Shown: positions 28,476 to 35,562 of the stretch, piece after piece
How the letters are laid out: the number at the start of each line of letters is the position of its first letter
Position numbering within the stretch: position 1 is the stretch's first letter
Assembly (NCBI GenBank): GCA_016935365.1
Contig: JAFGRB010000033.1
Span: forward strand, 1 to 64,000
Direction: 5' to 3'
From: Deltaproteobacteria bacterium
Lineage (GTDB): Bacteria > Myxococcota > B64-G9
Length of the DNA: 64,000 nucleotides
Position numbers and translations under genes: made by a program
The notes under the pieces: model-generated
What the model was told of the DNA's origin: nothing
Database searches by the model: none
Seen by the model: only the letters and a program-made list of their open reading frames with translations

Positions 28476-28886
28476 ATGAGAGCAAAGAGTCCCTGGATGC
28501 TCGCGGTGCTCGCCCTGGCGAGCCTGGCCCTGTTTGCCGCTCCGGCGGCCGCTGCCAAGAAGGCCAAGAAGAAGGGTCCCCCGATCGTCAAGGTCGAGGG
28601 AGAGGTCGTCAAGCAGGCCAACAAGAAGGGGGCCATCACGGCGGTCCAGATCAAGACCAAGGACGGCAAGATGGTCCACGTGGTGATGGACCGCAAGGGC
28701 AAGAAGCTCGGCAAGGACCTGGCCGGCAAGAGCGCGGAAGTCGAGGGCACGACCTTCAAGAAGAAGTTCCGCAAGGAGATGCGGGAGTGGATCCGGGTGA
28801 AGACCTTCAAGGAGGCCGTGGCTGCGGCCCCGGAGCCGGATTCCGAGCCAGCGACGGAGCCGGCGCCTGAGCCCGAGGGCGAGTAG
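28476..28886 (+). CDS. Secreted basic OB-like protein
   Basis: A 136-aa protein with a clear signal peptide (MLAVLALASLALFAAPAAAA). The mature domain has a five-strand pattern (VKVEGEVVKQ, ITAVQIKTKDGKMVHVVMD, SAEVEGTTF, WIRVKTFK), suggesting a small OB-like barrel, and is rich in Lys. The C-terminal 25 residues are Pro/Glu/Ala repeats (EPATEPAPEPEGE). A GAGGAG Shine-Dalgarno precedes the start. The domain lines up with the acidic protein encoded next, although the charge is opposite. It is 12 bases downstream of the K-rich peptide gene and 19 upstream of the acidic gene. The function is unknown. Confidence 0.85.
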   Translation: MRAKSPWMLAVLALASLALFAAPAAAAKKAKKKGPPIVKVEGEVVKQANKKGAITAVQIKTKDGKMVHVVMDRKGKKLGKDLAGKSAEVEGTTFKKKFRKEMREWIRVKTFKEAVAAAPEPDSEPATEPAPEPEGE

Positions 28887-28905
28887 TCGGCTTGCGGGGT
28901 GGGCC

Positions 28906-29274
28906 ATGGAGGCCAGAGCAGGAAAGACCGAGTCGATCGTCCTGACCGGCATGGTGGTTCCCGTCGCGTGGGACGACGACGATCAGGTGACGAGCGTGTC
29001 CATTATGGACGAGGAAGGCAACGAGTACATCGTGGAGGAGGGCAAGATGAGCGGAGAGCTTCTCGACCACGTCGACGAGGACGTGGAGGTGAACGGCGAG
29101 GCATGGGAGGACGAGTACGGCGACAAGATGCTTCGCGTGTCGGACTATCGCGTGGTCTCGAGCGATGAGGACGACGAGGACTTAGAGGACGAGGACTTCG
29201 AGGAGGAGGAGTACGAGGAAGAGGAGTACGAGGAAGAGGAGTACGAGGAAGACGAGGACGACGAAGACGAGTAG
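28906..29274 (+). CDS. Acidic OB-like protein with EEEEY repeats
   Basis: A 122-aa protein without a signal peptide. Residues about 10-85 show the same strand order as the upstream basic protein: IVLTGMVVPVAW, VTSVSIMDEEGNEYIVEE, DVEVNGEAW, MLRVSDYRVV. The last 40 residues are almost only Asp/Glu with Tyr every five residues (EEEEYEEEEYEEEEYEE). Such a tail could bind Ca or polycations, for instance the Lys-rich partners encoded just upstream; that pairing is inferred. It is the last gene of the putative sigma-54 operon. Confidence 0.85.
   Translation: MEARAGKTESIVLTGMVVPVAWDDDDQVTSVSIMDEEGNEYIVEEGKMSGELLDHVDEDVEVNGEAWEDEYGDKMLRVSDYRVVSSDEDDEDLEDEDFEEEEYEEEEYEEEEYEEDEDDEDE
29200..29244 (+). 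repeat. 15-bp tandem repeat coding for the EEEEY tail
   Basis: Three 15-base units (GAGGAGGAGGAGTAC, then GAGGAAGAGGAGTAC twice) encode the acidic tail. Repeat number may vary by slippage. Confidence 0.85.
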
Positions 29275-29295
29275 CCCGTCCCCGGAAAGGCGGGC
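29274..29295 (+). terminator. Hairpin after the charged-protein operon
   Basis: GCCCGTC-8-GGCGGGC (one G-T pair) begins at the stop codon of the acidic gene. It is followed by GTCTTCC, not a strong T-run. It could end the sigma-54 operon. Confidence 0.45.
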
Positions 29296-29311
29296 GTCTT
29301 CCAGCCAGCCG

Positions 29312-29320
29312 TGCTAGGCT
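29312..29320 (+). promoter_or_regulatory. Extended -10 (TGCTAGGCT) of the ADP-ribosylglycohydrolase gene
   Basis: TGC-TAGGCT ends seven bases before the ATG at 29328, so transcription should start at or next to the start codon (leaderless). The same GTGCTAGGCTC core is upstream of the kinase gene at 4309. This argues that the gene is not simply part of the charged-protein operon. Confidence 0.5.
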
Positions 29321-29327
29321 CGGCAGC

Positions 29328-30095
29328 ATGCTGGGCGCCATCGCGGGCGACATCATCGGCTCGGTCTACGAGAGACTGCCCATCAAGACCAAGCGCTTCG
29401 AACTCTTCACGCCGGGCTGCCGCTTCACCGACGACTCTGTGCTCACCGTGGCCGTGGCCGAGGCCGTGCTGAGCGAGAAGCCCTACCGGGACTGCTTGCT
29501 GGACTTCGGCCGTCGCTATCCGGACGCCGGCTACGGGGGCTGGTTTTTCTCCTGGCTGCACGCGGCCGAGCCCCGTCCCTATCACAGCTTCGGAAACGGC
29601 TCCGCCATGCGCGTCTCGCCGGTGGGCTTCGCCTTCGACTCCCTGGAGCGGGTCTGCCGGGAAGCCCGCCGCAGCGCCGAGGTGACCCACGATCACCCCG
29701 AGGGCATCAAGGGCGCCCAGGCGGTGGCAGCCTGCATATGGCTGGCGCGCCGCGGCAGCAGCAAGCAGGAGATCCGCGAGCAGATCCAGGCCCGCTTCGG
29801 CTACGATCTGAGCGCCAGCACGGACGCCATCCGCCCGACCTACTCCTTCGACGTCACCTGCCAGGGCACGCTGCCTCCGGCCTTGGCGGCCCTGCTCGAC
29901 TCCTGCTCCTGGGAGGACGCGGTCCGCAACGCGATCTCGCTGGGGGGCGACAGCGACACCCTGGGCTGCATCACGGGCGGCATGGCCCAGGCCTTCTACG
30001 GCGGCATCCCGGACGAGATATCGGAGCAGGCCAGGACCTATCTGCCCTCCGATCTCCTGGACGTCGTGGACCGCTTCTACGGCGAGTACATGTAG
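29328..30095 (+). CDS. ADP-ribosylglycohydrolase (DraG/ARH-like)
   Basis: A 255-aa all-helical hydrolase. Family motifs are visible: LGAIAGDIIGSVYE at the N-terminus, RFTDDSVLTVAVAEAVL (metal-binding Thr-Asp-Asp), and SLGGDSDTLGCITGGMAQAFYG (metal-binding GDSDT) near the C-terminus. It should remove ADP-ribose from protein or small-molecule targets using two Mg ions in the cytoplasm. The start at 29328 lacks an SD but fits a leaderless mRNA. It converges with the VapC gene, leaving only three bases between stops. No ADP-ribosyltransferase is seen nearby. Confidence 0.93.
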   Translation: MLGAIAGDIIGSVYERLPIKTKRFELFTPGCRFTDDSVLTVAVAEAVLSEKPYRDCLLDFGRRYPDAGYGGWFFSWLHAAEPRPYHSFGNGSAMRVSPVGFAFDSLERVCREARRSAEVTHDHPEGIKGAQAVAACIWLARRGSSKQEIREQIQARFGYDLSASTDAIRPTYSFDVTCQGTLPPALAALLDSCSWEDAVRNAISLGGDSDTLGCITGGMAQAFYGGIPDEISEQARTYLPSDLLDVVDRFYGEYM

Positions 30096-30098
30096 CTG

Positions 30099-30500
30099 TC
30101 AGCCTGGAAGCAGCGGGAATCCGAAGCGTTCGAAGCCTTTGTCCACCGCGACGCAGCGAGCCTTCGGATGCTCCTGCAGGCAGGCCACCACGCTGGCGTC
30201 CACGATGGTGAAGCCGCGGGAAGGGCTCTCGGATGCGATCTGCCAGATCCGCGAAAACAGCGTCTCGTCCACCCAGCGCCACTCGACGAGCGGGTAGATC
30301 TTGTGCATGAAGACCTCGGCCGCCTTCGAGCCGTGACGGATCTGGAGCAGCCCGAGCGTCTCTCCCAGCACGAAGGAGGTCGAGAAGAAGCGCTCGCCCT
30401 CTCTGACGAGACCGGAGAGCGCCCCCGCCACCGCCCGGTGATGTCTGTCCGCCGCCACCAGGTAAGCGTAGAAGGCCGAGCTGTCGATCACGCAAGCCAT
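30099..30500 (-). CDS. vapC: PIN-domain toxin (VapC type)
   Basis: A 133-aa PIN-domain RNase. Acidic active-site residues are present: Asp in VIDSSAFYAYL, Glu in VLGETLGLL, Asp in IVDASVVACL, and Asp in AVDKGFERFG. It should cleave RNA with Mg unless bound by the antitoxin. The ATG at 30500 overlaps the antitoxin stop (TGATG), so translation is coupled; the track's GTG one codon earlier is less likely. The order antitoxin-toxin with a one-base overlap is typical of vapBC. Confidence 0.93.
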   Translation of the reverse strand: MACVIDSSAFYAYLVAADRHHRAVAGALSGLVREGERFFSTSFVLGETLGLLQIRHGSKAAEVFMHKIYPLVEWRWVDETLFSRIWQIASESPSRGFTIVDASVVACLQEHPKARCVAVDKGFERFGFPLLPG

Positions 30501-30754
30501 CACGACCCATCGTCGCCGTACAGGTAATCGTCATGCCTCTCGGCCACGTCTCCCTCTCCCTCCGAGCCCTCGATCGCCCCGGCCGCCTCCACGAACGCGC
30601 GCACCTGTTCGTCATCCATCGGCATCGGATCGAGCAGGTGCTCGCGCAGCAGCCAGCGCACCGCAGCCGAGACCGAGATCCCCCGCTGCCTCGCCCAGCG
30701 CTTCAGCGCCTCGTGATCGTCCCGCTCGAGCTGTATCTGAGCCCGCCGCTTCAT
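30500..30754 (-). CDS. vapB: VapB-type ribbon-helix-helix antitoxin
   Basis: An 84-aa protein. The N-terminal strand MKRRAQIQLERDDHEALKRW and the following helices (RGISVSAAVRWLLREHL) fit the ribbon-helix-helix/CopG fold, which binds operator DNA as a dimer. The acidic C-terminus (EGSEGEGDVAERHDDY) would dock on the toxin. It is translated from an ATG that coincides with the predicted transcription start, so the mRNA is probably leaderless. The palindrome between -35 and -10 is a natural autoregulatory operator. Confidence 0.88.
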   Translation of the reverse strand: MKRRAQIQLERDDHEALKRWARQRGISVSAAVRWLLREHLLDPMPMDDEQVRAFVEAAGAIEGSEGEGDVAERHDDYLYGDDGS

Positions 30755-30760
30755 GCCGCC

Positions 30761-30789
30761 ATGCTAGCAAAATGCCATCATGATGTCAA
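30761..30789 (-). promoter_or_regulatory. vapBC promoter: TTGACA-17-TAGCAT, extended -10, leaderless
   Basis: On the minus strand a perfect -35 TTGACA (30784-30789) is 17 bases from TAGCAT (30761-30766), preceded by TGC. Position +1 would be base 30754, the A of the vapB start codon. It is the best sigma-70-type promoter in the window. Confidence 0.75.
30776..30785. promoter_or_regulatory. Palindromic operator in the vapBC promoter
   Basis: CATCATGATG is a perfect 10-bp palindrome lying between the -35 and -10 elements (overlapping the -35). A protein bound here would block RNA polymerase, as expected for VapB autoregulation. Confidence 0.55.
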
Positions 30790-30850
30790 TCCACGAGGAA
30801 TCCACGAGGTGCCACCCGATTCGGGAGATTCGCGCAAGGGTCGACTTTGG

Positions 30851-30859
30851 TGGTAGAAT
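30851..30859 (+). promoter_or_regulatory. Extended -10 (TGGTAGAAT) of the GNAT gene
   Basis: TGG-TAGAAT ends six bases before the GTG at 30866, predicting a leaderless transcript. There is no SD for that start. Confidence 0.5.
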
Positions 30860-30865
30860 TCCAGT

Positions 30866-31351
30866 GTGAGGCTCAGGCAAGCCAGAGGCGAGGGCGAACT
30901 GGATCGCGTGCGGGCGCTGTTCGTGGATTACGAGCAGGAGCTGGGAGTCGATCTCCGCTTCCAGGACTTCGAGGCCGAGCTCGCCTCCCTGCCAGGAAGA
31001 TACGCCCCGCCGGCCGGCGGCCTGCTGCTCGCCTGGGAGGGCGACCAGGCGGTCGGCGTGGTGGGCATGCGATCCATCGACCAGGGCCGGTGCGAGATGA
31101 AGCGGCTGTACGTGAGCCCGGCTTGGCGCGGCCAGGGCATCGGCCGAGAGCTCTCCGAAGCGGTCGTCTCCGAGGCCCGGCGGGCAGGCTACCTGGCGAT
31201 GCGCCTGGACACGCTCGGGCGCCTGGGCGAGGCCCTGGCCCTCTACCGCTCGATGGGCTTTCGGGAGATCCCGCCCTACCGCGAAAACCCGCTCGAAGAC
31301 GCGGTCTTCCTGGAGCTGGAGTTTGGCGGAACCGAAAAGTCAAGAGGTTGA
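30866..31351 (+). CDS. GNAT-family N-acetyltransferase
   Basis: A 161-aa acetyltransferase. The acetyl-CoA pyrophosphate loop reads RGQGIGREL (residues about 90-98), preceded by the beta-4 motif CEMKRLYVSPAWRG and followed by the C-terminal signature ALYRSMGFREIPPY. The substrate is not evident; such proteins act on amino acids, antibiotics or protein N-termini. The start is a GTG that coincides with a predicted transcription start. It is divergent from vapBC and followed by an 18-bp palindrome. Confidence 0.9.
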   Translation: MRLRQARGEGELDRVRALFVDYEQELGVDLRFQDFEAELASLPGRYAPPAGGLLLAWEGDQAVGVVGMRSIDQGRCEMKRLYVSPAWRGQGIGRELSEAVVSEARRAGYLAMRLDTLGRLGEALALYRSMGFREIPPYRENPLEDAVFLELEFGGTEKSRG

Positions 31352-31368
31352 AATATCTAAACAAACCG

Positions 31369-31386
31369 TGTCCCACTAGTGGGACA
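31369..31386. repeat. 18-bp perfect palindrome TGTCCCACTAGTGGGACA
   Basis: Fully self-complementary, lying 17 bases after the GNAT stop and 57 bases before the end of the pseudogene on the other strand. It could act as a bidirectional terminator stem, an operator, or a site for a mobile element. Only one copy was noticed in this window. Confidence 0.6.
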
Positions 31387-31443
31387 AATGACAGCACCTG
31401 TCGGCTTTTCGGCAAGGCTGGCCAGATCTTCCCAGCTTTGGTC

Positions 31444-32145
31444 CTATCTGAGCCTTGGAACGCGAACTCTCATCGGCTGGGTGACGTGGGTCGAGCCCCC
31501 GGGTCGAAATCGGAGCTTTCGAAAGTGGTGGAGAAAGCACTTCTCAGTCCTCTTGTCTCTCAGGTCGCTCGATTTGATCCTGGCCTGGTCGACCTTTCCG
31601 TTTTCTGAGATGTGGAAGGAAATGGTCAGCTTTCCGGAAAGATCCTTGTGCTTGCTCTGCAGGCGCTCGAGGCAGTCATGCAGCGAGTCCATGTGCATCC
31701 TCACGCCTCGCCCGATCGCATCGGCGGAAAGATGACCTCGATCTTGCTCCTTGCCCCCGTTGATCAGGAAGGCCATCCGGCCGTACCACATCATCGCCTT
31801 GAAGTACCTGCGGAGCCTCAGGCTCCGGTCGTAGTGACCGCGGGGGAAGTACTGAGAGTAGTCATCCGAGTATCCGAACAGCGCGCTATTGCCCCAACCG
31901 GCGTGTGATTCGATCAGTCGAATCTCCTGGCGACCCTGTCAGCCACCGGTCCGGGCACCAATTCCAGCTCACCTCGAGTGCGAGGGTGCTCCTTCAGGTG
32001 CCGCTTGGCCGCTCGCCAAAGGCGGAACGGATCGGGTTTGTCCCGCCAAAAAGCGGTTTTCCTCCTCCTGGCAGGCTACGAGCAGCGCTGCGAGCGATAC
32101 GGCCAGGGCCAGGGCCGCGGGCACGCCGGATATCGCCTTGCTCAT
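31444..32145 (-). pseudogene. Decayed chimeric gene: DUF3160 lipoprotein remnant joined to AgmX/PglI domain
   Basis: Read on the minus strand, an SD and ATG at 32145 give a lipoprotein start (SLAALLVACQEEENRF) that soon runs into a stop. In a second frame the text continues KPDPFRLWRAAKRHLKEH and GELELVPGPVADRVARRF, then stops. In the first frame again it becomes RLIESHAGWGNSALFGYSDD, YSQYFPRGHYDRS and RYFKAMMWYGRMAF, which is the core signature of DUF3160. Right after INGGKEQDR it changes to GHLSADAIGRGVR and LSGKLTISFHISENGKVDQA, an AgmX/PglI C-terminal (TonB-like) domain that ends normally. At least two frameshifts, a missing N-terminal half and a junction between unrelated families show it is a dead or rearranged gene. 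The ORF track shows only fragments (64 and 116 aa). The region is lower in GC than its surroundings. Confidence 0.8.
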
Positions 32146-32259
32146 CCTCTCACTCCGATACATGGAAACTGGATTTCCAAGTGAGAATCATATCGCAACA
32201 GATGCCAAGAGACATAGTCCACCACCAGGAGCGAAGCAGTCCCACATCCAAGAGATTCG

Positions 32260-32289
32260 TTGACACTGCCGAAACCACCTGGAGATACT
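32260..32289 (+). promoter_or_regulatory. Sigma-70-like promoter of the ATPase-nuclease pair
   Basis: TTGACA (32260-32265), an 18-base spacer and GATACT (32284-32289) precede the GTG at 32315. The -35 is a perfect match. Confidence 0.55.
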
Positions 32290-32314
32290 AGCCACTGGGC
32301 CTGGAGGTCTTGCG

Positions 32315-33574
32315 GTGGCTGTCAAAAAAAAGCCTGCTCGGCACCGCGAAAAGCAGCATCGGAATGCAAAAAGGCCGAACCATGACGAGGTCTTGACGAT
32401 CACGTCCGGGCGCCTGGGGCCGATCGAGTCCCGCGCGGAGATCAGGGTCCGGCCTCTCACGCTGTTCGTTGGACGGCAGGGGACGGGAAAATCGCTTCTC
32501 GCGCAGATGCTGTACTTCTTCCGCGGGCTGCCCAAGCTCGTCGAGCACGACCTGGCCAAGCAGCTCGCGGACGAGCCCGAGGCATTCGAGCCCAAGGTTG
32601 TCATCCGGAGGCTCATCAATGGCCTGCGCAGCAGCGAGCGCAGCTTCGCCAACATGACGCATCCGAAGATGACGGTGACCTGGGAGGGACAGCTCGCCGT
32701 CGGAAGCCTGCACACCCGGAGGAGGAAGCTCGGGTTCAACACCCAGCACGTCACCCGGGCTGTCCAGCCGAGAAACGATCTGAAGAGCGTCGTGTCCGAG
32801 GCCAGCAGGGGGCCGCAGCCGCTGAGCGCGGTCTACATTCCAGCGGAGCGGCTGTTCTACTCGCTTTCTCGGAATCCGACCAGCATCCAGATGATCAGCG
32901 CGCCGATCACGCTCGAGGTCTTCGGATGGTGGATGGAGCGAGCCGCGGCCATACAGTCGGGCTGGCCCGGAGGGCGTCCCGATACCGAGGAGGGACGCAA
33001 GATCCGGGCTCGCATGCGAACCGCTCTCGGTGGAGAGGCTGTCAGGCGAGGGCAGTCCTGGCGATGGAGCTTTGGGGATGGGAAGACGCAGCGCGAGCTG
33101 GATATCGACATGGCGTCGTCCGGACAGAGGGCCAACTGGCCCATGCTCCTGTTGCCCCAGGTGCTGTTCTCGCTCCGGAAGGACCGCGAGCTCGCAGAGC
33201 CTTTCGTCATCTACGTGGAGGAGCCCGAGATCCATCTCCATCCCGAGGCCGAGCGTGCGGTGATCGAGAACCTCGTGTTCCTCGTGAACAAGGGATTCCA
33301 GGTCGTCCTGACGACACACTCGCTCACGACCCTGTACGTGCTCAACAACCTCCTGCTCTCCTCGCGGTTGAAGCCCGGCGTGGGGTCGAAAGGCGTGCCC
33401 GAGCCGAGCTTCAGGATCAGTCCGGAACATCTGGCAGCATACCACTGCGTCGATGGACAAGTGGAGTCGCTGCAGGATGGCGAGACTGGGCTCATAGACG
33501 AGGCAGCGCTCGGACGCGTGTCCGACGACCTCGGAGCCGAGATGAACCAGCTGTATGCATTGCCACGAACATAG
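32315..33574 (+). CDS. AAA-family (OLD/SMC-like) ATPase, candidate defence protein
   Basis: A 419-aa ABC/SMC-type ATPase. A Lys-rich N-terminus leads to Walker A GRQGTGKS (residues 53-60). Walker B is FVIYVEEPEIHLHPEAE near residue 300, with the paired Glu of the OLD-like AAA_15/AAA_21 group, and the His switch VVLTTHSLTTLYVLNN follows. There is no TOPRIM domain, so the nuclease, if any, is in the next gene. The start is GTG at 32315 with GGAGG seven bases upstream. The GC content is lower than that of the flanking genes (one 60-base row counted at 53%), pointing to recent transfer. A partner gene starts 44 bases downstream. Similar ATPases occur in several anti-phage systems. Confidence 0.9.
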   Translation: MAVKKKPARHREKQHRNAKRPNHDEVLTITSGRLGPIESRAEIRVRPLTLFVGRQGTGKSLLAQMLYFFRGLPKLVEHDLAKQLADEPEAFEPKVVIRRLINGLRSSERSFANMTHPKMTVTWEGQLAVGSLHTRRRKLGFNTQHVTRAVQPRNDLKSVVSEASRGPQPLSAVYIPAERLFYSLSRNPTSIQMISAPITLEVFGWWMERAAAIQSGWPGGRPDTEEGRKIRARMRTALGGEAVRRGQSWRWSFGDGKTQRELDIDMASSGQRANWPMLLLPQVLFSLRKDRELAEPFVIYVEEPEIHLHPEAERAVIENLVFLVNKGFQVVLTTHSLTTLYVLNNLLLSSRLKPGVGSKGVPEPSFRISPEHLAAYHCVDGQVESLQDGETGLIDEAALGRVSDDLGAEMNQLYALPRT

Positions 33575-33618
33575 GCAGACAAGCCGATCCGGTGGGTGGA
33601 TCCTGCGGAGATCTGGAA

Positions 33619-34194
33619 GTGCATCGACTGTCCGATTGCCCGAGCGACACATCATCTAGCCGCCGGGAATACGTAGCAGTGCTTCGTGACAAGAGCGGCA
33701 TGTCGCTCGAGGTGACCAGCCGCAGGCCGATCGTCGCGTACTTGCTGGACAGCGAGCACTGGGGTTCAGCGTCGGAACGCCCCGACGGACTGCTGGTGGC
33801 GGACGCTGCTCGAGGGGAGCCGGCCTCCATTTGTTTCGTAGAGATCAAGGGCGCAATCGATCCGGAAGAGGCCGATCGGCCCTTCGAGCAGATCGAGGCC
33901 GGCGTCAGGCATTTCCACCCGGACACTCACGGTCGCGAGCACCATGAGCAGTGGTCGAATGGAGTTGACCTGCCGAGCGCTGCGAGGGGTCGACGGCACA
34001 TCGAGATTCGACCTGAGGCAGACCACGATGTGCGCGGGATCATCCTCACCTCCCGGGGAGGCACGCGATATCCTCCGCGCACTATCCAGCTCTCTGGCAA
34101 GGATATTCCGATATCGGTCGTTCAGTGCTCTGGATCGTATGGTGAGGTGAAGTGTTCCCTGCGTGAGCTCTACAGACGCGCAGGTTCCAAGTAG
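33619..34194 (+). CDS. PD-(D/E)xK-like nuclease, partner of the ATPase
   Basis: A 191-aa protein when started at the GTG at 33619, which has GGAG eight bases upstream. A predicted core contains RPDGLLVAD (Asp at 56) and, after a strand, ICFVEIKG (Glu75-x-Lys77), the layout of a PD-(D/E)xK nuclease. A helix with a conserved-looking Gln follows (PFEQIEAGVRHF). The C-terminal half has strands such as VRGIILTSRGG. The track merges it with upstream shadow from the ATPase gene. It is a likely effector working with the ATPase; the family could not be named. It converges on the AtoE gene with a 9-base gap. Confidence 0.75.
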   Translation: MHRLSDCPSDTSSSRREYVAVLRDKSGMSLEVTSRRPIVAYLLDSEHWGSASERPDGLLVADAARGEPASICFVEIKGAIDPEEADRPFEQIEAGVRHFHPDTHGREHHEQWSNGVDLPSAARGRRHIEIRPEADHDVRGIILTSRGGTRYPPRTIQLSGKDIPISVVQCSGSYGEVKCSLRELYRRAGSK

Positions 34195-34203
34195 GGTACT
34201 GCT

Positions 34204-35547
34204 TCAGGCCAGAAGCCAGAGCAGGGCCGGCACGAGCAGGCCCATGGCCGCGAACGCGACCGCGGTGTAGCCGATGATGTCCTTGGCCTGAAGCCCCATG
34301 ATGCCCAGCAGCGGCAGCGCCCAGAAGGGCTGCAGCATGTTGGTCCAGGCGTCCCCGTAGGCGAAGGCCATCACGGTCACCCCGGGCTGGACGCCGAGCT
34401 CCGCTCCGGCACCGAGCAGCACCTGGCCCTGGACCGCCCACTGGCCGCCGCCCGAGGGCACGAAGAGGTTGACCAGGCCGGCCGACAGGAAGGTCAGCAC
34501 CGGGAAGGAGCCGGGGCTCGCGGCCTGGGCGAAGGCCTGGCTTACGAGCTCGACCAGGCCGCTGTTGCGCAGAACACCCAAGATGGCGAAGTAGAAAGGA
34601 AACTGCAGCACGATCGCGGCCGCTGCCCGACCTCCGTCCCCCAGGGCTCGCACGTAGGCGAGCAGGCTGCCGTGCAGCATGAGGCCGCATGCCAGCATGG
34701 CCAGGTTGACCGAGTTGAGATCGAAGCCGAGAAGGCCGTGCCAGGCGGCGATCGCCATGGCGACGAGGCATCCGCCGCCCAGGCCGATGCCCGGCCAGGG
34801 ACTGGTCTGCAGCCAGCCCAGAGCGCCCCGCTCGCGCCCGGGGCGCGGCGATGGCTCGCCGAGCTCGGCCGGGGGCGCCTGCTCGCTGCCCGCGGGCGGG
34901 GACAGGGCCCAGAAGAGAAGCGGCAGGCCGACCAGCAGGCTCGCCGACACGACCAGGTTCAGCGGCGAGAACAGGGTCTCGCTCACGGGCAGGATCCCGC
35001 AGACGGGCTCTAGGAAGTGGCCCGGCTCGGCCACCTTGAGCGGCGCCGAGCCGCTCAGGCCCCCGTGCCAGACGGCCATGCCCGCGTAGGCCGCCCCGCC
35101 GAGCAGCGGGTAGTGCAGGCGGATGCGCCCCGAGGCCTTGCGGGCTATCTCGCGGCCCGCGAGCGCGCCGACGATCGCGCCCAGGCCCCAGTGCACGAGC
35201 CCTGCGACGCAGGCCGTGGCCGCGACCAGCAACGCCGCCTGGGCGCCCGAGCGCGGCAGGCGGGCCAGGGCCTCGAGCAGGCGCTGGAGAGGCGGGCTGA
35301 GCGCGAGCGCGTGGCCGGTGAGCAGGATCAGGCACATCTGCAGGGCGAAGGTGAGCCCCGAGGGATCCTTGAAACCGTCGAACCAGCCGCTCCAGATCCG
35401 CGCGGCGATCCCGTCCTGCCCGTCCAGGTGGAGGTTCAGGGCGCCGAGCGCGAGCACGATCCCGGTCAGGCCCAGGGCCAGCACGAAGGGATCGGGCACC
35501 ACCCTGCGGGCGATCTCGCTCAGGCGCTGGCCGAGTCCGGCGATCAC
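34204..35547 (-). CDS. atoE: Short-chain fatty acid transporter (AtoE family)
   Basis: A 447-aa membrane protein with about ten to twelve hydrophobic helices. Family-typical stretches include VVPDPFVLALGLTGIVL near the start, LVHWGLGAIVGALAGREIA, VWHGGLSGSAPL, and LFVPSGGGQWAVQGQ near the C-terminus. AtoE proteins move short-chain fatty acids such as acetoacetate or butyrate across the inner membrane. The start is GTG at 35547, 15 bases below the stop of the phospholipase D-like gene on the same strand, with no clear SD. It may be read through from that gene. No ato operon enzymes are nearby. Confidence 0.93.
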   Translation of the reverse strand: MIAGLGQRLSEIARRVVPDPFVLALGLTGIVLALGALNLHLDGQDGIAARIWSGWFDGFKDPSGLTFALQMCLILLTGHALALSPPLQRLLEALARLPRSGAQAALLVAATACVAGLVHWGLGAIVGALAGREIARKASGRIRLHYPLLGGAAYAGMAVWHGGLSGSAPLKVAEPGHFLEPVCGILPVSETLFSPLNLVVSASLLVGLPLLFWALSPPAGSEQAPPAELGEPSPRPGRERGALGWLQTSPWPGIGLGGGCLVAMAIAAWHGLLGFDLNSVNLAMLACGLMLHGSLLAYVRALGDGGRAAAAIVLQFPFYFAILGVLRNSGLVELVSQAFAQAASPGSFPVLTFLSAGLVNLFVPSGGGQWAVQGQVLLGAGAELGVQPGVTVMAFAYGDAWTNMLQPFWALPLLGIMGLQAKDIIGYTAVAFAAMGLLVPALLWLLA

Positions 35548-35562
35548 GGGGGGCTCGAGCGC

